64,000 nt of DNA from Epichloe hybrida (lineage: Eukaryota > Ascomycota > Sordariomycetes > Hypocreales > Clavicipitaceae). The stretch covers positions 248,001 to 312,000 of the forward strand of contig JAFEKR010000017.1 in NCBI GenBank assembly GCA_019022495.1, written 5' to 3'. The first letter of the stretch is position 1; every line of letters starts with the position of its first letter. Below the pieces are notes generated by a model. That model searched no databases. It was not told the DNA's origin and saw nothing but the letters and a program-made list of their open reading frames with translations. The position numbers and the translations under genes are program-made. Below, piece after piece: positions 11,901-23,128 of this stretch.

Positions 11901-12707
11901 CCGGACATGGCCGCCCAGTTCAAGCAGTTCCAGAACACGCCCGACAGCCTGGAGACGGTCGAGGTCGAGCAGGAGCGCGGCCAGTCCCGTCCCGTGCACT
12001 GGCCCAGGGAGCCGGCCGCCGACAACTTCGCCGGCATCCGGTGGTCGAGCACGGCGTGGGAGCCCGTCATCGACGTCGAGTACTTTGGCGCCGCCGACGA
12101 GCTGCCCAACGGCATCTCCGCCACCATCAAGCGAGGCGACACCCAGCTCGCCGTCTGGCGCTTCCGCGGCAGATACTATGCCACGCAGCAAATGTGTCCG
12201 CACAAGCGGGCCTTTGTTCTCTCAGACGGCCTCATCGGCCAGGGCCCCAGCAACAAACACGACGACACGCCCGCTTCGTCCTCTCCGTGGATCTCCTGTC
12301 CCCATCACAAGCGCAACTTTGACATGCAGCACGGCTCATGCAGCAACGACGACGCCGCGGCCCTCTCCATTGCCACCTTCGCCGTCGAGTCCCGTCAGGA
12401 CGGCCTCGTTTACCTCAAGCTCCCGCCCGTGCACGAGCTCGACGCCGCCCTCGGCACGTCAAGATGGAAGGTCAAGAAGGGGGAGAGCGGCGACTCGCCC
12501 TTTGCCGAACTGGACGGGAAGACGCGGCTCGTCGGCAAAAGGTCCAGAAAAGTCAACGGCCCGGAGCGCAAGCCTGCCGCCGTCGCCGCCGATAGTGCCA
12601 ATACGGCACCGCATCTGCTTGGCCCTTGTCCTGCTGATTCCGTCCGGCCCTTGCCCGCCACGGCCGGGGGAGGAGGGGGGGGATGTGGAAGTGCACCAGA
12701 TTGGTGA
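8999..12707 (+). CDS. niiA: assimilatory nitrite reductase [NAD(P)H], 1116 aa
   Basis: Exons 8999-9063, 9164-9314, 9435-11437 and 11576-12707. Intron 1 begins with GC (GCAAGT), the only donor that rebuilds the conserved GMVGIAFIERLL core; the other introns begin GTATGT. Domains in order: FAD/NAD(P)H oxidoreductase (GLGMVG near residue 14, [14 protein letters not shown]), BFD-type [2Fe-2S] ([10 protein letters not shown] and [11 protein letters not shown]), ferredoxin-like and siroheme/[4Fe-4S] domains with cluster cysteines C689, C695, C729 and C733, and a C-terminal Rieske domain (C947, H949, C981, H984). The enzyme reduces nitrite to ammonium with six electrons in the cytosol, the second step of nitrate assimilation. 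Neither a nitrate reductase nor a transporter gene is adjacent. A second ATG at 9002 could also be the start. The C-terminus ends in a Gly-rich stretch of unknown relevance. Confidence 0.95.
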
Positions 12708-13725
12708 ACGGGAGGATAGAAAAGGGTGTACGGACTACGGACTACGGACTACGGACTATGGCTCACTCATGTGGATGGGAGTGCAGAAATGCCGAGTATG
12801 AGATGCGCCTCATACATATGCGAGCGAAATGGCCAATGCTTTTCTTTTCCTTCTCCCTTTTCCGTCATGTGACATGTCAGATACGATATTCGCTTCCTCA
12901 AAAGAACCTTCAGCACATGACCCGTTCACATGCAAGATGTAGATAATGATGAAGAAAATGATCCAGGTGACGTCCAACGTATTTGATCAAGGAAATGTGG
13001 ACACATTTATTCCCACTTGATCTGTCGGACAGCCTTTCCCTTCAAAGCGGGGCGTCGCATAGGGAGACCTCGAATAAGAGAATAGCATGGTCTCTTCATG
13101 GAAAAATATCATGTGTAGATAGTAGCGCTCCTTGGGTAGAACTGGCCAAATGAACGCCAACGAAAAGAGGTCCGACAAGTCCGTAGTCCAGGTCCCAAAG
13201 CCCAGCTTGCGACCGCTAGAATTCCACTCACTATGTATTGCAGACACAAAATTTCCGAGCCAACGTCATGTGTCCTTCCACATGAAACGTTTGTTGATTT
13301 TCCCCGTTAAACCCCCCGATTTTCCGCCATTAATAATAGGTTCAAGACCAAGAGAAATATGACTCGTCAACTCGTTATGTCCTTTGCCGGAACAGGAAAT
13401 GAAAACGAAAAAGTTCAAGTGCATAATCGTACACAGTTTTCCCAAAATGAAGCCAGGGAAGCCAGGGAAATCAGGGAAACCAGGATAAACAACACAACAG
13501 TATTAACAGGTGGAGTATCTATTTGCATGCCATCCCGCCATTGCCGAGCCACAAACAAAACGCCGTGAAGAGGAAGAGGAGGGGTATCAACAATAGTTGG
13601 CGATTGTTATTCCAAGAAGAAAAGAGATGAACAAAACAGATGGAAGGGAGAAAGGAGGGGGAGGGAGGGAAGCTGAAATTTGCGGGGAGAATCAAGGACG
13701 TGTCATCCAAATCGCACTGTACATT
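12708..13725. other. convergent intergenic region, niiA to SREBP
   Basis: The 3' ends of two genes face each other here. The region holds the (CGGACTA)4 array at 12731-12758 and short GGGAA-type imperfect repeats near 13452-13484. No gene is recognised. Confidence 0.6.
12731..12758. repeat. (CGGACTA)4 heptamer tandem repeat
   Basis: Four perfect copies of CGGACTA, 24 bp after the nitrite reductase stop codon. This is the reverse complement of the array at 297-324. Confidence 0.9.
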
Positions 13726-16700
13726 TTACTCTTCTCCGACCTCATCCTCGCTCATGCTGCCGTATCCCGTATCTATTTCCATGCCAACCAGGCTTTTCGT
13801 GACGCCAAGGCATCTCTCTACGACCTCCTGTCGAAGCTTAGAGTCAACACCACATCGGCTAGCAAACTGGCCGCCGATCCATAGGCGTAGAGTCGCCGCA
13901 AGCCTTTCTAACACAGACTCTAATTCCTGATCCGTCTTCTTGTGCAATAGTAAATGCTCCATGAGTTCCATGGTCGAAGTGAAGCCTAGTAAAGACATGC
14001 GAGATGTGTTCTCTGGCCGCACCATATCGTGGAGAGATTCAAGCTTCTGTAAAGTTGCGCCAGGTGTTTGCTCCACGCGAGTAATGTGTGCAATGGCCAT
14101 GGCGCACCGTAGAGCAGTGGAAAAGTCGGTGGAAAAGTCGTCGAAGCCGTGCCCAAGAATGAGATTCGATCTGGCAAAGGGACTCGACATCCTGTCAGAC
14201 TTGAGTACTTGGAGTGCCGTGGCAATGTTGGCTCCACGAGACTGTTTAACGAGCACGGCGCGGGCTAGGATGGCGCGCATCTGAGCGTAGGAACCTACGG
14301 GTGAAGTATTGATGGCAACTTCGATATCTTCAGTAGGATCTGTCATCGGCTGTGCCTTCTTATTCAGAGTATCTGTGAGAATGCGATGCAGAAACTTGGT
14401 AGACCACCACGCAGCGACCGCATCCAAGGGCGAGCAGATGGCCACGTCGTCAACCACGCTGTCCATTCCGTCAATTGGTGAAGTTACGTTGCATGTTGTG
14501 TCCATATTAAACGCCAAGTTGTGGGCTCGTTGGATGACTTCGGGGCTGAGGACTTCGTCGCAGTCCTGTTCAACAAGAGCTACAAGGTGTTCAGGTAACT
14601 CGTCATCGCATTGCACTGAAGAACCGCGGCGCACCTGAACGAGAAGCTGGTGCAGCTGACGGGCTTCGTTCCAACGCAATCTGGCCATCTTGGCAGCAAT
14701 CGTATTGATGCCGGATTGCAAGAGCTTGCTGTGAGTCAGATGCCACAGCAGCACGCGGAAGTGAAGGGCCTTCAGCATGAGTCGAGTGGGGGTATCCGGC
14801 AGTGTGCCAGAAGCGAGTAGGGTCAGAATCAGACGGCTCGTGCAGACATCAACATCACCGCCAGCGAGTTGTGAGTCAAGAGCAATCGACCAAGCCTTGA
14901 CTCTTGCTGCCTCTTGCTCTTGCGTCAGCCCGGTGAGCATCTGGAAGCCGTGCGTGCCAATAGCATTGCGCAAACTCAGTTTCATTGTTTTGAGGATCAA
15001 GGCTGCTGCTTCCAGGAAGAAGTTGTGCCGGGGCACCCAGACGGTCTGAATAGCTGTGAGCCAGGCCTGTCGACGTATGCGAATGGATGAAGCCAGTGAA
15101 GGGGCCTTGCGCAACATGGTCGCCTGCGGCTTCTCGTCTTTGGGCTGGGCGCTTGAGAACAGACGTGGCACAAAAGTCCACAAAATTGTGCCCAGAAAAA
15201 GCAGACCTTTCAGTGAAGACAAGACATGATAGCCCATGAAGTGTACATCGAGGCTCGGTGCTGCAGAACCCAGAAGATGGAGTGGCAATGCGAAAAGACC
15301 ACGACCAGCGGGCTGCTCACTGCTCGTCTCCGACTCCCGCATTGCTTCGATGAACATGAGGCCAGCAAGAGATCCAACCATGAGTTTACCAAAGTACGGA
15401 TTTCCTTGCATCCAACCATTTTGCTGAGCCAGATGTTGCTGCTGGATCTGCTGCTGCCGAACTATTGCAGGAGTTGTTCCGCGGGAAGTTTGCTGCGGGA
15501 CTGGATAAGGTTGACCGATGGCCATCTGAGCCGAGAAGATCCGTTTCATGTCGTCAGGGACCTGGATCATGCCGGCAGGTGCTGGATTCCTGCCGGGCTG
15601 CGGGGTCGGCAATGGGGAATTATTGAACTGTTGGCCGTTGTCTTGAGCATACTGTATCGGAGTAGGTGGATGCGGCATAGGACCGCCGGCCGCAAACAAT
15701 TTCTCGAACGCGTCGATTCGGCGATGCATTTGGGCATTCTCTCCTAGTAACCGATTATTTCTCTTTTCAAGATGACGGATGTACTCGGTGGCTTTGCTCA
15801 GGACCTATGTGATGATGTGAGTTCAGTAGCTTGCTTGATAGCAGAGGAATGATGAAAGAGAGAAAGGGGGGAAAGGACGGGAAAAAATATGGCGTCTTGA
15901 GAGGGAAAGACATACTGTCGCCTTGTTCAACTTGTGAGCGGGAGTTAGACCATGCAACTCTTCTCGATCTTCTGTGGTATCTTCTCCTTTAGCACTCTTT
16001 GACATAATACGCAGGCTTGGAACGCTGTCTCGGAGAGCAGCAATTTTGTCGTTGATGTTGGTCCGATATCGCTTCTCAATCATATTGTGAGCCGTTTTCT
16101 TGACCGGCTTATCCTCGTCGTCGGCATCATCATCATCATCTGGTTCAGACGAGACTTTGCGTTTTCTGTTTTCTTTCTTCCATGTGTTGAAGTGATCGGG
16201 AGAGGACAGGGTATGTGCTTTGGAATCGCCCTTGGCCGATTCGGGACTAGAAGCACTCTTTGGCGAATTATACTGAAGATGAGCCGGCATGGCAACATTT
16301 TTCAGCTTTTGCTGCAGGGCCGGCGATATCAACGCGGAGACGGGTTGTTTGATATCCAAGGCCTCGGACTTGAGAGCTCCGAACATGACATTTGACTGAA
16401 CGTCGGCAGGCGTGAAGCTGTCAAAACTGAAAGGCCCGTCCTGGGATTGATCAAAAACCGGCAAAGGCCAGGCAGAGGCGGTGGCAGTGGCGCCGGGTTG
16501 AGTAGACGGTGCACTTGACGTGCCGGTGTTGATGTTGTCGTAAGCTGGGCTGGTTTGGAAAGCCCAGGTTGAAGTTGACGGGAGGGGGTAGAATTGCTGA
16601 TGACCAACATCAGCATGCGCCTGCATCGATTCCGCGGATGCATTCGTCACCACGGCACGGGCGTCGTTCATAAAGCCAAAAGTCGGATCGTTGAACCGGT

Positions 16701-16728
16701 AGCGTTCCGCAGCACCATCCTCGGCCAT
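13726..16728 (-). CDS. srbA: SREBP-type bHLH transcription factor (SrbA-like), 963 aa
   Basis: Exons 16728-15916 and 15804-13726 on the minus strand; one phase-0 intron (GTATGT donor, CATAG acceptor) splits the bHLH domain. The basic region NMIEKRYRTNINDKI carries the SREBP-specific tyrosine (Y221 in RYR), and the leucine-rich helix 2 follows the splice. C-terminal to it lie two hydrophobic segments (about 408-426 and 467-485) forming the SREBP membrane hairpin, then the conserved fungal DUF2014-like region. In Aspergillus and fission yeast the precursor sits in the ER, is cut through the Dsc E3 ligase pathway under low sterol or oxygen, and the released N-terminus activates ergosterol and hypoxia genes. 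The frame stays open 270 codons upstream of the chosen ATG, but that stretch is low-complexity and looks like leader sequence. Confidence 0.92.
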
Positions 16729-16852
16729 TGCGTCGGGTGTACTGAGTACGGAATATTGGCTGGCGAGGTCCCCCTCCAGGTGTGTAGTGGTGTTCTGGTG
16801 TTTGTCCGTTGGCAGTGTCAAGAATCGGCAACGTCGATGGCGGGCTCGACGG

Positions 16853-16894
16853 CCAAATGCCAAATGCCAAATGCCAAACGCCAAATGCCAAATG
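16853..16894. repeat. (CCAAATG)6 tandem repeat
   Basis: Six heptamer copies, the fourth reading CCAAACG, about 125-165 bp upstream of the SREBP ATG. On the SREBP strand the array lies in an open frame that would encode a repeated WHLAFGI. Confidence 0.9.
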
Positions 16895-17070
16895 CGAGGG
16901 TAGTGTGTTGAACCCTTTGCAAATCGCCGGCACCGATTGCTAGACGGCAAATGGCTGGGTAAGAGCAGGGCACAGGCAGGGTGGGCGGAAGCTTGTCCGT
17001 ACACCGTAGACGAAAACACGCAAATCAAGCTGAAAATGTTGGGGGCGGGCAGCAGCGACGGGGTGGTGTG

Positions 17071-17130
17071 CAGGTGGTTGCAGGTGGTTGCAGGTGGTTG
17101 CAGGTGGTGCAGGTGGTACAGGTGGTGGTG
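17071..17130. repeat. CAGGTGGTTG tandem repeat
   Basis: Three exact 10-bp copies of CAGGTGGTTG are followed by shortened CAGGTGGTG/CAGGTGGTA units. Confidence 0.85.
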
Positions 17131-17591
17131 GTTCAGAAACGAACGACGATGCCTGGCACTCGACTCCTGGGGGGGGGGGGTTGCTGGGCAGGGACCAATA
17201 ACGAAAGCGGCTGGCCTGTGGTTGCCGACAAGTCTGCTGCTGATGGAGATTGCAGTTGAAGCGAACGAAGTCGGCGGGTGAGATATATGGATGAAGGGAT
17301 CAAAAGGACGAGAAGCGCACGGCAAGAAGATAATATTGGGCTGGTTGGTTGATGGATGGTTGGCTGGCTGGCCGGCCGGGTGGCTGGCTATTGGCTGGCT
17401 GTCACGCCTGGTCCTCTCAGAGGGTCGGTGATGTTGACACTGGCTCTCACTTCCCAACCCGTTCTCGCTCCCTTGGACTTGCGGAATATTTCCTGCACTG
17501 ATATCATGCTGCTTTTGAATGCAAGTCGAGATGACCAATCGACGAGACAGACGTCAGAATGTGCTATTAATACCGCCACAACAAACCTGTG

Positions 17592-17626
17592 CAGGTCTGG
17601 CAGGTCTGGCAGGTCTGGCAGGTCTG
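17592..17626. repeat. CAGGTCTGG tandem repeat
   Basis: Three exact 9-bp copies plus a partial fourth. Confidence 0.85.
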
Positions 17627-18481
17627 CGGCTCGGCTCTAGTTGCCGTAGACCCCGCCAGGTAAACATTCATTGAAACTAAAAGCGAAGCAGACACGCAGA
17701 GCGCCCGAGATTGACGCACCAGGACACGCATGCAGAAACCCACGCAGAAGCGCACGGGGCAGCGGGAGCTTGCGGACTAGTATGCCCGGCCAGGGTTGTT
17801 AGCCTGCGAGCTCCACCCTCTTTGGCCTTGACGGGCTTGACAGCGCACGCTGACTGGCCCAGTTGTCCACGGTGCCACCTGCTGCTGCCCAAAATCATAC
17901 GATGAACATCAAAGACTAGCCGTGACTGGCCAAGCCGGGCGGGCAGGCCCCACTTGCCATGTTTTCCCTCGAGACGAAGCATCAGCCAGCGAGGACACTA
18001 CATGTAGAGAAGCCAGACTCCACCGATCACCGATCGGGGCAACAACATCAACTCCCCGAAGTGTGAATCGCATTCCCAGAGCATCGTCATAACAATAGCA
18101 TGGCTTGCTGATCTGGCGCCAAAATGTGACACGGGTAAGTCCGTATCGAAGACGGGTTTTCAAACTCTTGAGGCGACCAAACAGCCTTGCAACCTGCCAA
18201 GTGCGCGATAACGGGGCTCAGTGACATCTTCCACGCGCTTACCCAGGTGGCCTACGAAATTCTCCGACATGCCTGATCTACTCATCAATCAAGCTGAGAA
18301 TGTTTGCCTGCCTGCCTGCCTCCCTGGCCAAAAATGCGGTTGGTACTCTGGCAAATTGGGACAATTGAACTCAACGCAAGATAGCGCTAAAGCGTCGAAA
18401 GCAGATGTCGCACGACTCAAGCCAACTCCTCAGTGCGACGAGTATGTATTACGTAGTCCGTATGTACCGAGTACATACATG

Positions 18482-18533
18482 TGTCTGGCATCACTGTCTG
18501 GCATCACTGTCTGGCATCACTTTCTGGCATCAC
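18482..18533. repeat. 13-bp tandem repeat TGTCTGGCATCAC x4
   Basis: Four head-to-tail 13-bp units; the last differs by one base. Confidence 0.9.
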
Positions 18534-21033
18534 TTCCAGCATTTACCCGCGGGCTTCCGGTTTCCGGGCCCCATAGAGCCCTGACCCTGACTCTTTGGTT
18601 TTTGTTGGACGAGAAAAACGGACTACGGATTAACAGGTAGTAGGTACATACGGATGAGAGTGAGGGATTCTCATCTCCCCCCTGCTGGCTGATCTCAGCC
18701 AGCTGACCATCGCATCAGCGTCGTCATGGCATTCGATAGGTTGTGAATTAACCCTTTTATGCCGATCCTCCGCAATACCCGCAACACCCGCAATGCCACG
18801 CAATACCACCTCCCCTCCCCCACCCTGACTTTGAGGCCATCGCCGGGAAGGAAGCTAGCTAATAACTACCCATGCACGTTACCTGAGCAGCTAATCCGCA
18901 CATGTGCATAGGTGAAATGAAATTTCAACAACGGAAAACTTTATTCATGCTCCAAACCGGGCCTGCTACGGAGATCCAGCAAGTTCTTTGTTTCCCCCGT
19001 CGCATGTGCAGTAGCTAAGCCAGGCATGGCTAGCTCTGCAATTGCAAAGAGAGACACAGCTGTCGTCTTTTTTTTCTCTTCTCAGTTAAGCACAAGTCGC
19101 CACGTGGTCGACAAGTCGGTCGTAACACTCAAACTTTGCTCGCGACAACGGCGGCGCGCCAAGCCGAATTTGCCTTTGGGGGCTGAAAACTGTGATTTTT
19201 TTTTTCCTCGGCCAAATTACACTTTCGCGGAGCCCACAATCAGAGTCGGCCTGATACAAACAAACGCCTAGTACCATGGAGCAGAGAAAGGAGTGACGAC
19301 CAACAACATTGCGATTGATTCCCTATCCCGGTTTCAGGCCAATCGTTCCCACTCCGATGTCACTCAGGGTCGAGCTAAGGGTGCCACCACGATGATCACG
19401 ATGATCCCTGTATCCAGCCTCACGGCCAAGCCGAAGATGGCAATGAACTTCTACGATACTCTACGATCATTCACTGAGTATACAGAGTATGTCCGCATGG
19501 CATGCATCCAGATTACCTTTTATGAGCCGGCATGGACAGCGCGATATTCATGGCAGCACCTTGGGGCTTCGCAAGAGCGATCTGTTCTCCCTGTTCTAGA
19601 GCCTGCGGCCGTCAAACGATGACGAGAATGCCCAGGCACCCAAAACTATGCCGGGAGCGGGACGGTTCAGTAGACCCTGGAGCCGCCCATGCATCAGCTT
19701 ATTTGCAAGGACTCTATCTATGCTAATTCGTGTATGAGTGGCGCCTGGCCCATGCCCTTGCCCATGATTCGAAAAAGAGATCTTGATGGTGTATCCGTGA
19801 ACAAGCCGCTTGCTTGGCAGAAGAATGACATTCAGGACGGCCCCAGCAAATCGCCAGGAATTTGTGCGACAGACAAAGGGTCCTGGCATTGAGACTATGC
19901 AATCATCTTAAAGAAGAGTCCACCGGTTCTTTCGCCAAGCCGTCATACAGCGTTGCAGAGAGCGCACGGAGTCGAATGCCTGCACCGGCAATATCGTGAA
20001 CCCACGGCGACATTTCCATGACCCAACTCGCCAGTGCTACGGTAGCCCGTGTCGAACACAGGGGCAAGACGCTTGTCTACCATTTCATCAGCCCAGCCAA
20101 AAGTGCATATCTCATGTCAACATGAAGCGACGAATCCACAAAGGGGATGGTTTATACCCTGTGCTCGAAGACTGTCAGATAGACTGGAGGCGGCGAGTCT
20201 GCACCGTCAAGTCAAACTACAAGACACAGTTTGAAATGCCAAACGTGCAACATCTCGAGTGACATGCCCAGGCAATAATACTATTCCATGAGCATTATCA
20301 AACACGCAAGGAAGTTCTTAAATCAGACCCTCGCGCCTTCAGCCTCAAAATGCTTCTCCTGATCATCAATTCGGACGCACAGAATTTAATGTCGGCACTT
20401 GTTCCCACCAGGTTCCCCTACCTTCTCAATCAACCCCATGACAAGATCCGCATCCACCACCCATGTCCCGTTTGTAAAATGCCTCGCCATGCCCGCCGGC
20501 AACTGCAGAAGCTGTCAGTATGTACATGTATGTTATGCTTCCGTCTCCCTCCCACCTATTTATTACGGACCATGTCGGCAACAATCTTTCTCGGTGCCAC
20601 CCTCCCTGACGCACCGCTCCGTAATGCGCGACACGCAGCTTCACTCTGCCGCAAGCCACGACGGCATTGTGCGCAAGACATTCCCCGGCTTCACGCCTCG
20701 CTGGATCCGGGACATGGCAGGAACAGTAGAACGGTTGATCCGAACGGTCAGCGCGACAACAGATGATCCATCACGCTACCCACATTACTGCGACCTCACG
20801 CGCTGGGTAAAGACGCGGATGCAGTCTGCTCGTGCGGTCTCACCGGATTATAATACTCCGTACTTTGCATTTCAAAGAGCTCCCGAGAATGTCGGTAGAC
20901 ATTTAGCAGAAACACGACAGGGCGGCGCTGGGCTCTAACACGCCAAGGGGGGGAGGGGGGGGGGAATCCACAAAATAGCCTGCAGAACCGGGCAAGGTCG
21001 ACAAATCTTTGAAGCGAAGCGAATATGCTTCGT

Positions 21034-21069
21034 TTCCCGTTGGGATTCCCGTTGGGTTCCCCGTTGGGA
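21034..21069. repeat. 12-bp tandem repeat TTCCCGTTGGGA x3
   Basis: Three near-identical 12-bp units. Each contains a small palindrome-like CCCGTTGGG core. Confidence 0.85.
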
Positions 21070-21562
21070 AAAATAGCCGGGAGCGAATGCTGCAATTTCC
21101 AAGTAGGCAGGCCGGTCATTAGGTAACGACATTGACATGGAATGGGAAGCACCCCCGGTATACCATATCCGCGTGAGTGAATGTACGAGTATATCACAGT
21201 GACGTGGGAAACCCTCGTGAGAGGCCGAGGAGAGAATAAAAGTGTGTTTTAGGATCGACGGTCTGATCAACAGTGGTCGAAGTATCCTGATGAAATTTGT
21301 TTCTCCACCGCGTGCAGTGCCTTCCTTGCCCCATCCTAAACAAAGTTTCAAGTATTGGGTTTTTTTTTTCGCAAATGAGAATCTATGGTATTTGAGAGAA
21401 AAAGAATAAGAAGGGAAAGAAAAGTCAAATCTCGCGAGGAAAATAGACAGTTGTGTCAAGTGAGTACCATCGAAATGATTGCCATGTCATCATGTTTCAA
21501 CATGAGTGATTCTCGGTCCAAAATCGTGCTTGTGTCGCATATATGAGGATATTCAAGTATCT

Positions 21563-23128
21563 TCACCACATTTCATCTGAGCCTTTGACCATCTCTACTG
21601 TTGGGGTTTTCGGCATCATCCTCCTCATCCTCTTACGATCCTCTTTTGTGACTAGAGAAGGAGTGATTGGGACAACCGGGGTGAATGGTTGGTATGGAGA
21701 GTACGGCACGGCACCGGCCGTCATGGGTGTTCGGCCGTTTGTTGGCGAGAGCGGTCCCCGTCGCTCAAAGACGGTCTGCTTGGTGGTGCGGGAAACGGTG
21801 GATGGCGAGCTCAGCGCTGGCTCATAAGCTCTCAGTGGTAAATTGCCGCCGGTTCGCACAGCTGATGGAGCGTTTGCTCTGGAGAATGTGGCACCAGGCT
21901 TTGGCGATGATGGCAATGCAGGAAATCTTGCACCGGGTTTGGGCGACAAGGGGAGCCCCACGAGGGGTGTCTGCGAGTGCTCCGAGGATGCCGATACAGG
22001 ATCGACCTCTGACGCTGCATGCCATGTTTTATGGGGGCCAATATGGGAGTTGATACGCCCATCGATGCTCTGGATGCTTTCGGGAGGAGACAGGCTTGGA
22101 GTAGCAAGAGCACCGCCGTTTCCGAAATGGGCACCAAAGGGTACTTGATCTGTTGGAATTGGTGGCGGGGGCGGAGGAGCATAGTTTCTTGAGGACATCG
22201 CGCTCATTTCCTGCAGCTCATGTCTGGGAAATGTTCCAGACTGGGGGGTCATAATCGGCGATGAAATATTCACTCCTTTGACCTGCTTCTTTCGCGGCGA
22301 ACGCAGAGAGGCAAAGAAGGATGATGTTCTGGATTGAGTCTTGTCGTCACTTGCTGCTGCACTCAGTTTGAGGTTGGCTGGCTTGACTCGGTCCTTTCTC
22401 GGGGACGTGACGGATTTATCGGAGCTTGAGATGCGCTGGCTTGAAGCAGGAAGGACGTCGGGCGCCTCCAGCACAATTCCTCGCTGCTTTGCATCCTCCT
22501 GCTCCATGACATGCTTGTACATTTCTTCCAGCTGGGATTGCGCCATTTCCCGGTCTGCAGAAACGACTGCTTGATCGACGTACGGGTCTACTCCACGGAG
22601 GTTGCACGTCGATGTTGGTGACGGGTGAATATGTGGAGCGTGAGAGACCAGCTGCTCGTTGAATTGAGTCCGTAGAGGCGAGGGATATGAGAAATTCGGT
22701 ACTATCTCCCTGGGCGGTTTGCTGACCAGAAAGGGATTGTATCCGTCTACGGGCGAGTCGTTGCCATACAGTTCATCTGAACCCTGGTACTCAACTTCGT
22801 CGTCACCCAGTTGGAGATGCTCTCGTCGCTTCTTTGCAAGTGACAGTAGAGTTATGGCAACCAGCACCAAGGATATACCGTAGGCCGCAACAATGCCACC
22901 AACCTGAGCTGGGAGATATTTTGTGTCTCTCAGAGCACCGGCTGAGAATGCTGGGCCGTCTTCAGGGCTCGGCGCTGAGCTCCAGTCGATGCTGAGGAGA
23001 TTTTTATCTCTCTTAGTTACGTCAAATGAGAATTCTGCACCAGTTGGTCCTGCGCGGACGAGTGATGTGAAAAGCGTAAGAATTAGAATCGTCAGTGAGG
23101 AGAACAGTTGAAGGTGCCTTGGTAGCAT
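21563..23128 (-). CDS. unrecognised single-pass membrane protein with signal peptide, 521 aa
   Basis: Single exon. The N-terminus is a clear signal peptide (hydrophobic core FSSLTILILTLFTSLV, ending before AGPTG). A short lumenal or extracellular part of about 50 residues follows, then a transmembrane helix near residues 75-98 (GGIVAAYGISLVLVAITLL) closed by the basic stop-transfer KKRRE. The remaining ~420 residues are Ser/Pro-rich and probably cytoplasmic, with repeated PxSPKPGA-type motifs, a short helical segment near AQSQLEEMYKHVMEQEDAK, a Pro run (APPPPPPIP) and a basic tail DRKRMRRMMPK. I do not recognise a family. The layout fits a type I membrane protein with a signalling or scaffold tail. 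It is divergent from the Srs2 gene. Confidence 0.75.
   Translation of the reverse strand: MLPRHLQLFSSLTILILTLFTSLVRAGPTGAEFSFDVTKRDKNLLSIDWSSAPSPEDGPAFSAGALRDTKYLPAQVGGIVAAYGISLVLVAITLLSLAKKRREHLQLGDDEVEYQGSDELYGNDSPVDGYNPFLVSKPPREIVPNFSYPSPLRTQFNEQLVSHAPHIHPSPTSTCNLRGVDPYVDQAVVSADREMAQSQLEEMYKHVMEQEDAKQRGIVLEAPDVLPASSQRISSSDKSVTSPRKDRVKPANLKLSAAASDDKTQSRTSSFFASLRSPRKKQVKGVNISSPIMTPQSGTFPRHELQEMSAMSSRNYAPPPPPPIPTDQVPFGAHFGNGGALATPSLSPPESIQSIDGRINSHIGPHKTWHAASEVDPVSASSEHSQTPLVGLPLSPKPGARFPALPSSPKPGATFSRANAPSAVRTGGNLPLRAYEPALSSPSTVSRTTKQTVFERRGPLSPTNGRTPMTAGAVPYSPYQPFTPVVPITPSLVTKEDRKRMRRMMPKTPTVEMVKGSDEMW

Larger units (their letters stand above)
16729..21562. other. 4.8-kb gene-free, repeat-rich region upstream of SREBP gene
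   Basis: Between the SREBP start codon and the stop codon of the next gene, no frame shows a recognisable product. The stretch is rich in short tandem arrays (16853-16894, 17071-17130, 17592-17626, 18482-18533 and 21034-21069, listed separately), TGGC/TGGT-rich sequence at 17338-17402 and G-runs near 17168 and 20947-20962. It may hold a long SREBP leader, promoter elements or noncoding transcripts; the sequence alone does not decide. Confidence 0.6.

Noticed and set aside
16729..17538. Annotating the SREBP start at 17538 because the frame is open
   Set aside because: The extension is low-complexity, repeat-derived and leader-like. MAEDGAAERYRF at 16728 is a more typical N-terminus.
20399..20938. 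179-codon plus-strand open frame in the gene-free region upstream of SREBP
   Set aside because: It has no recognisable motif, atypical composition and no splice partner. It overlaps other frames of similar length, so it is probably chance.
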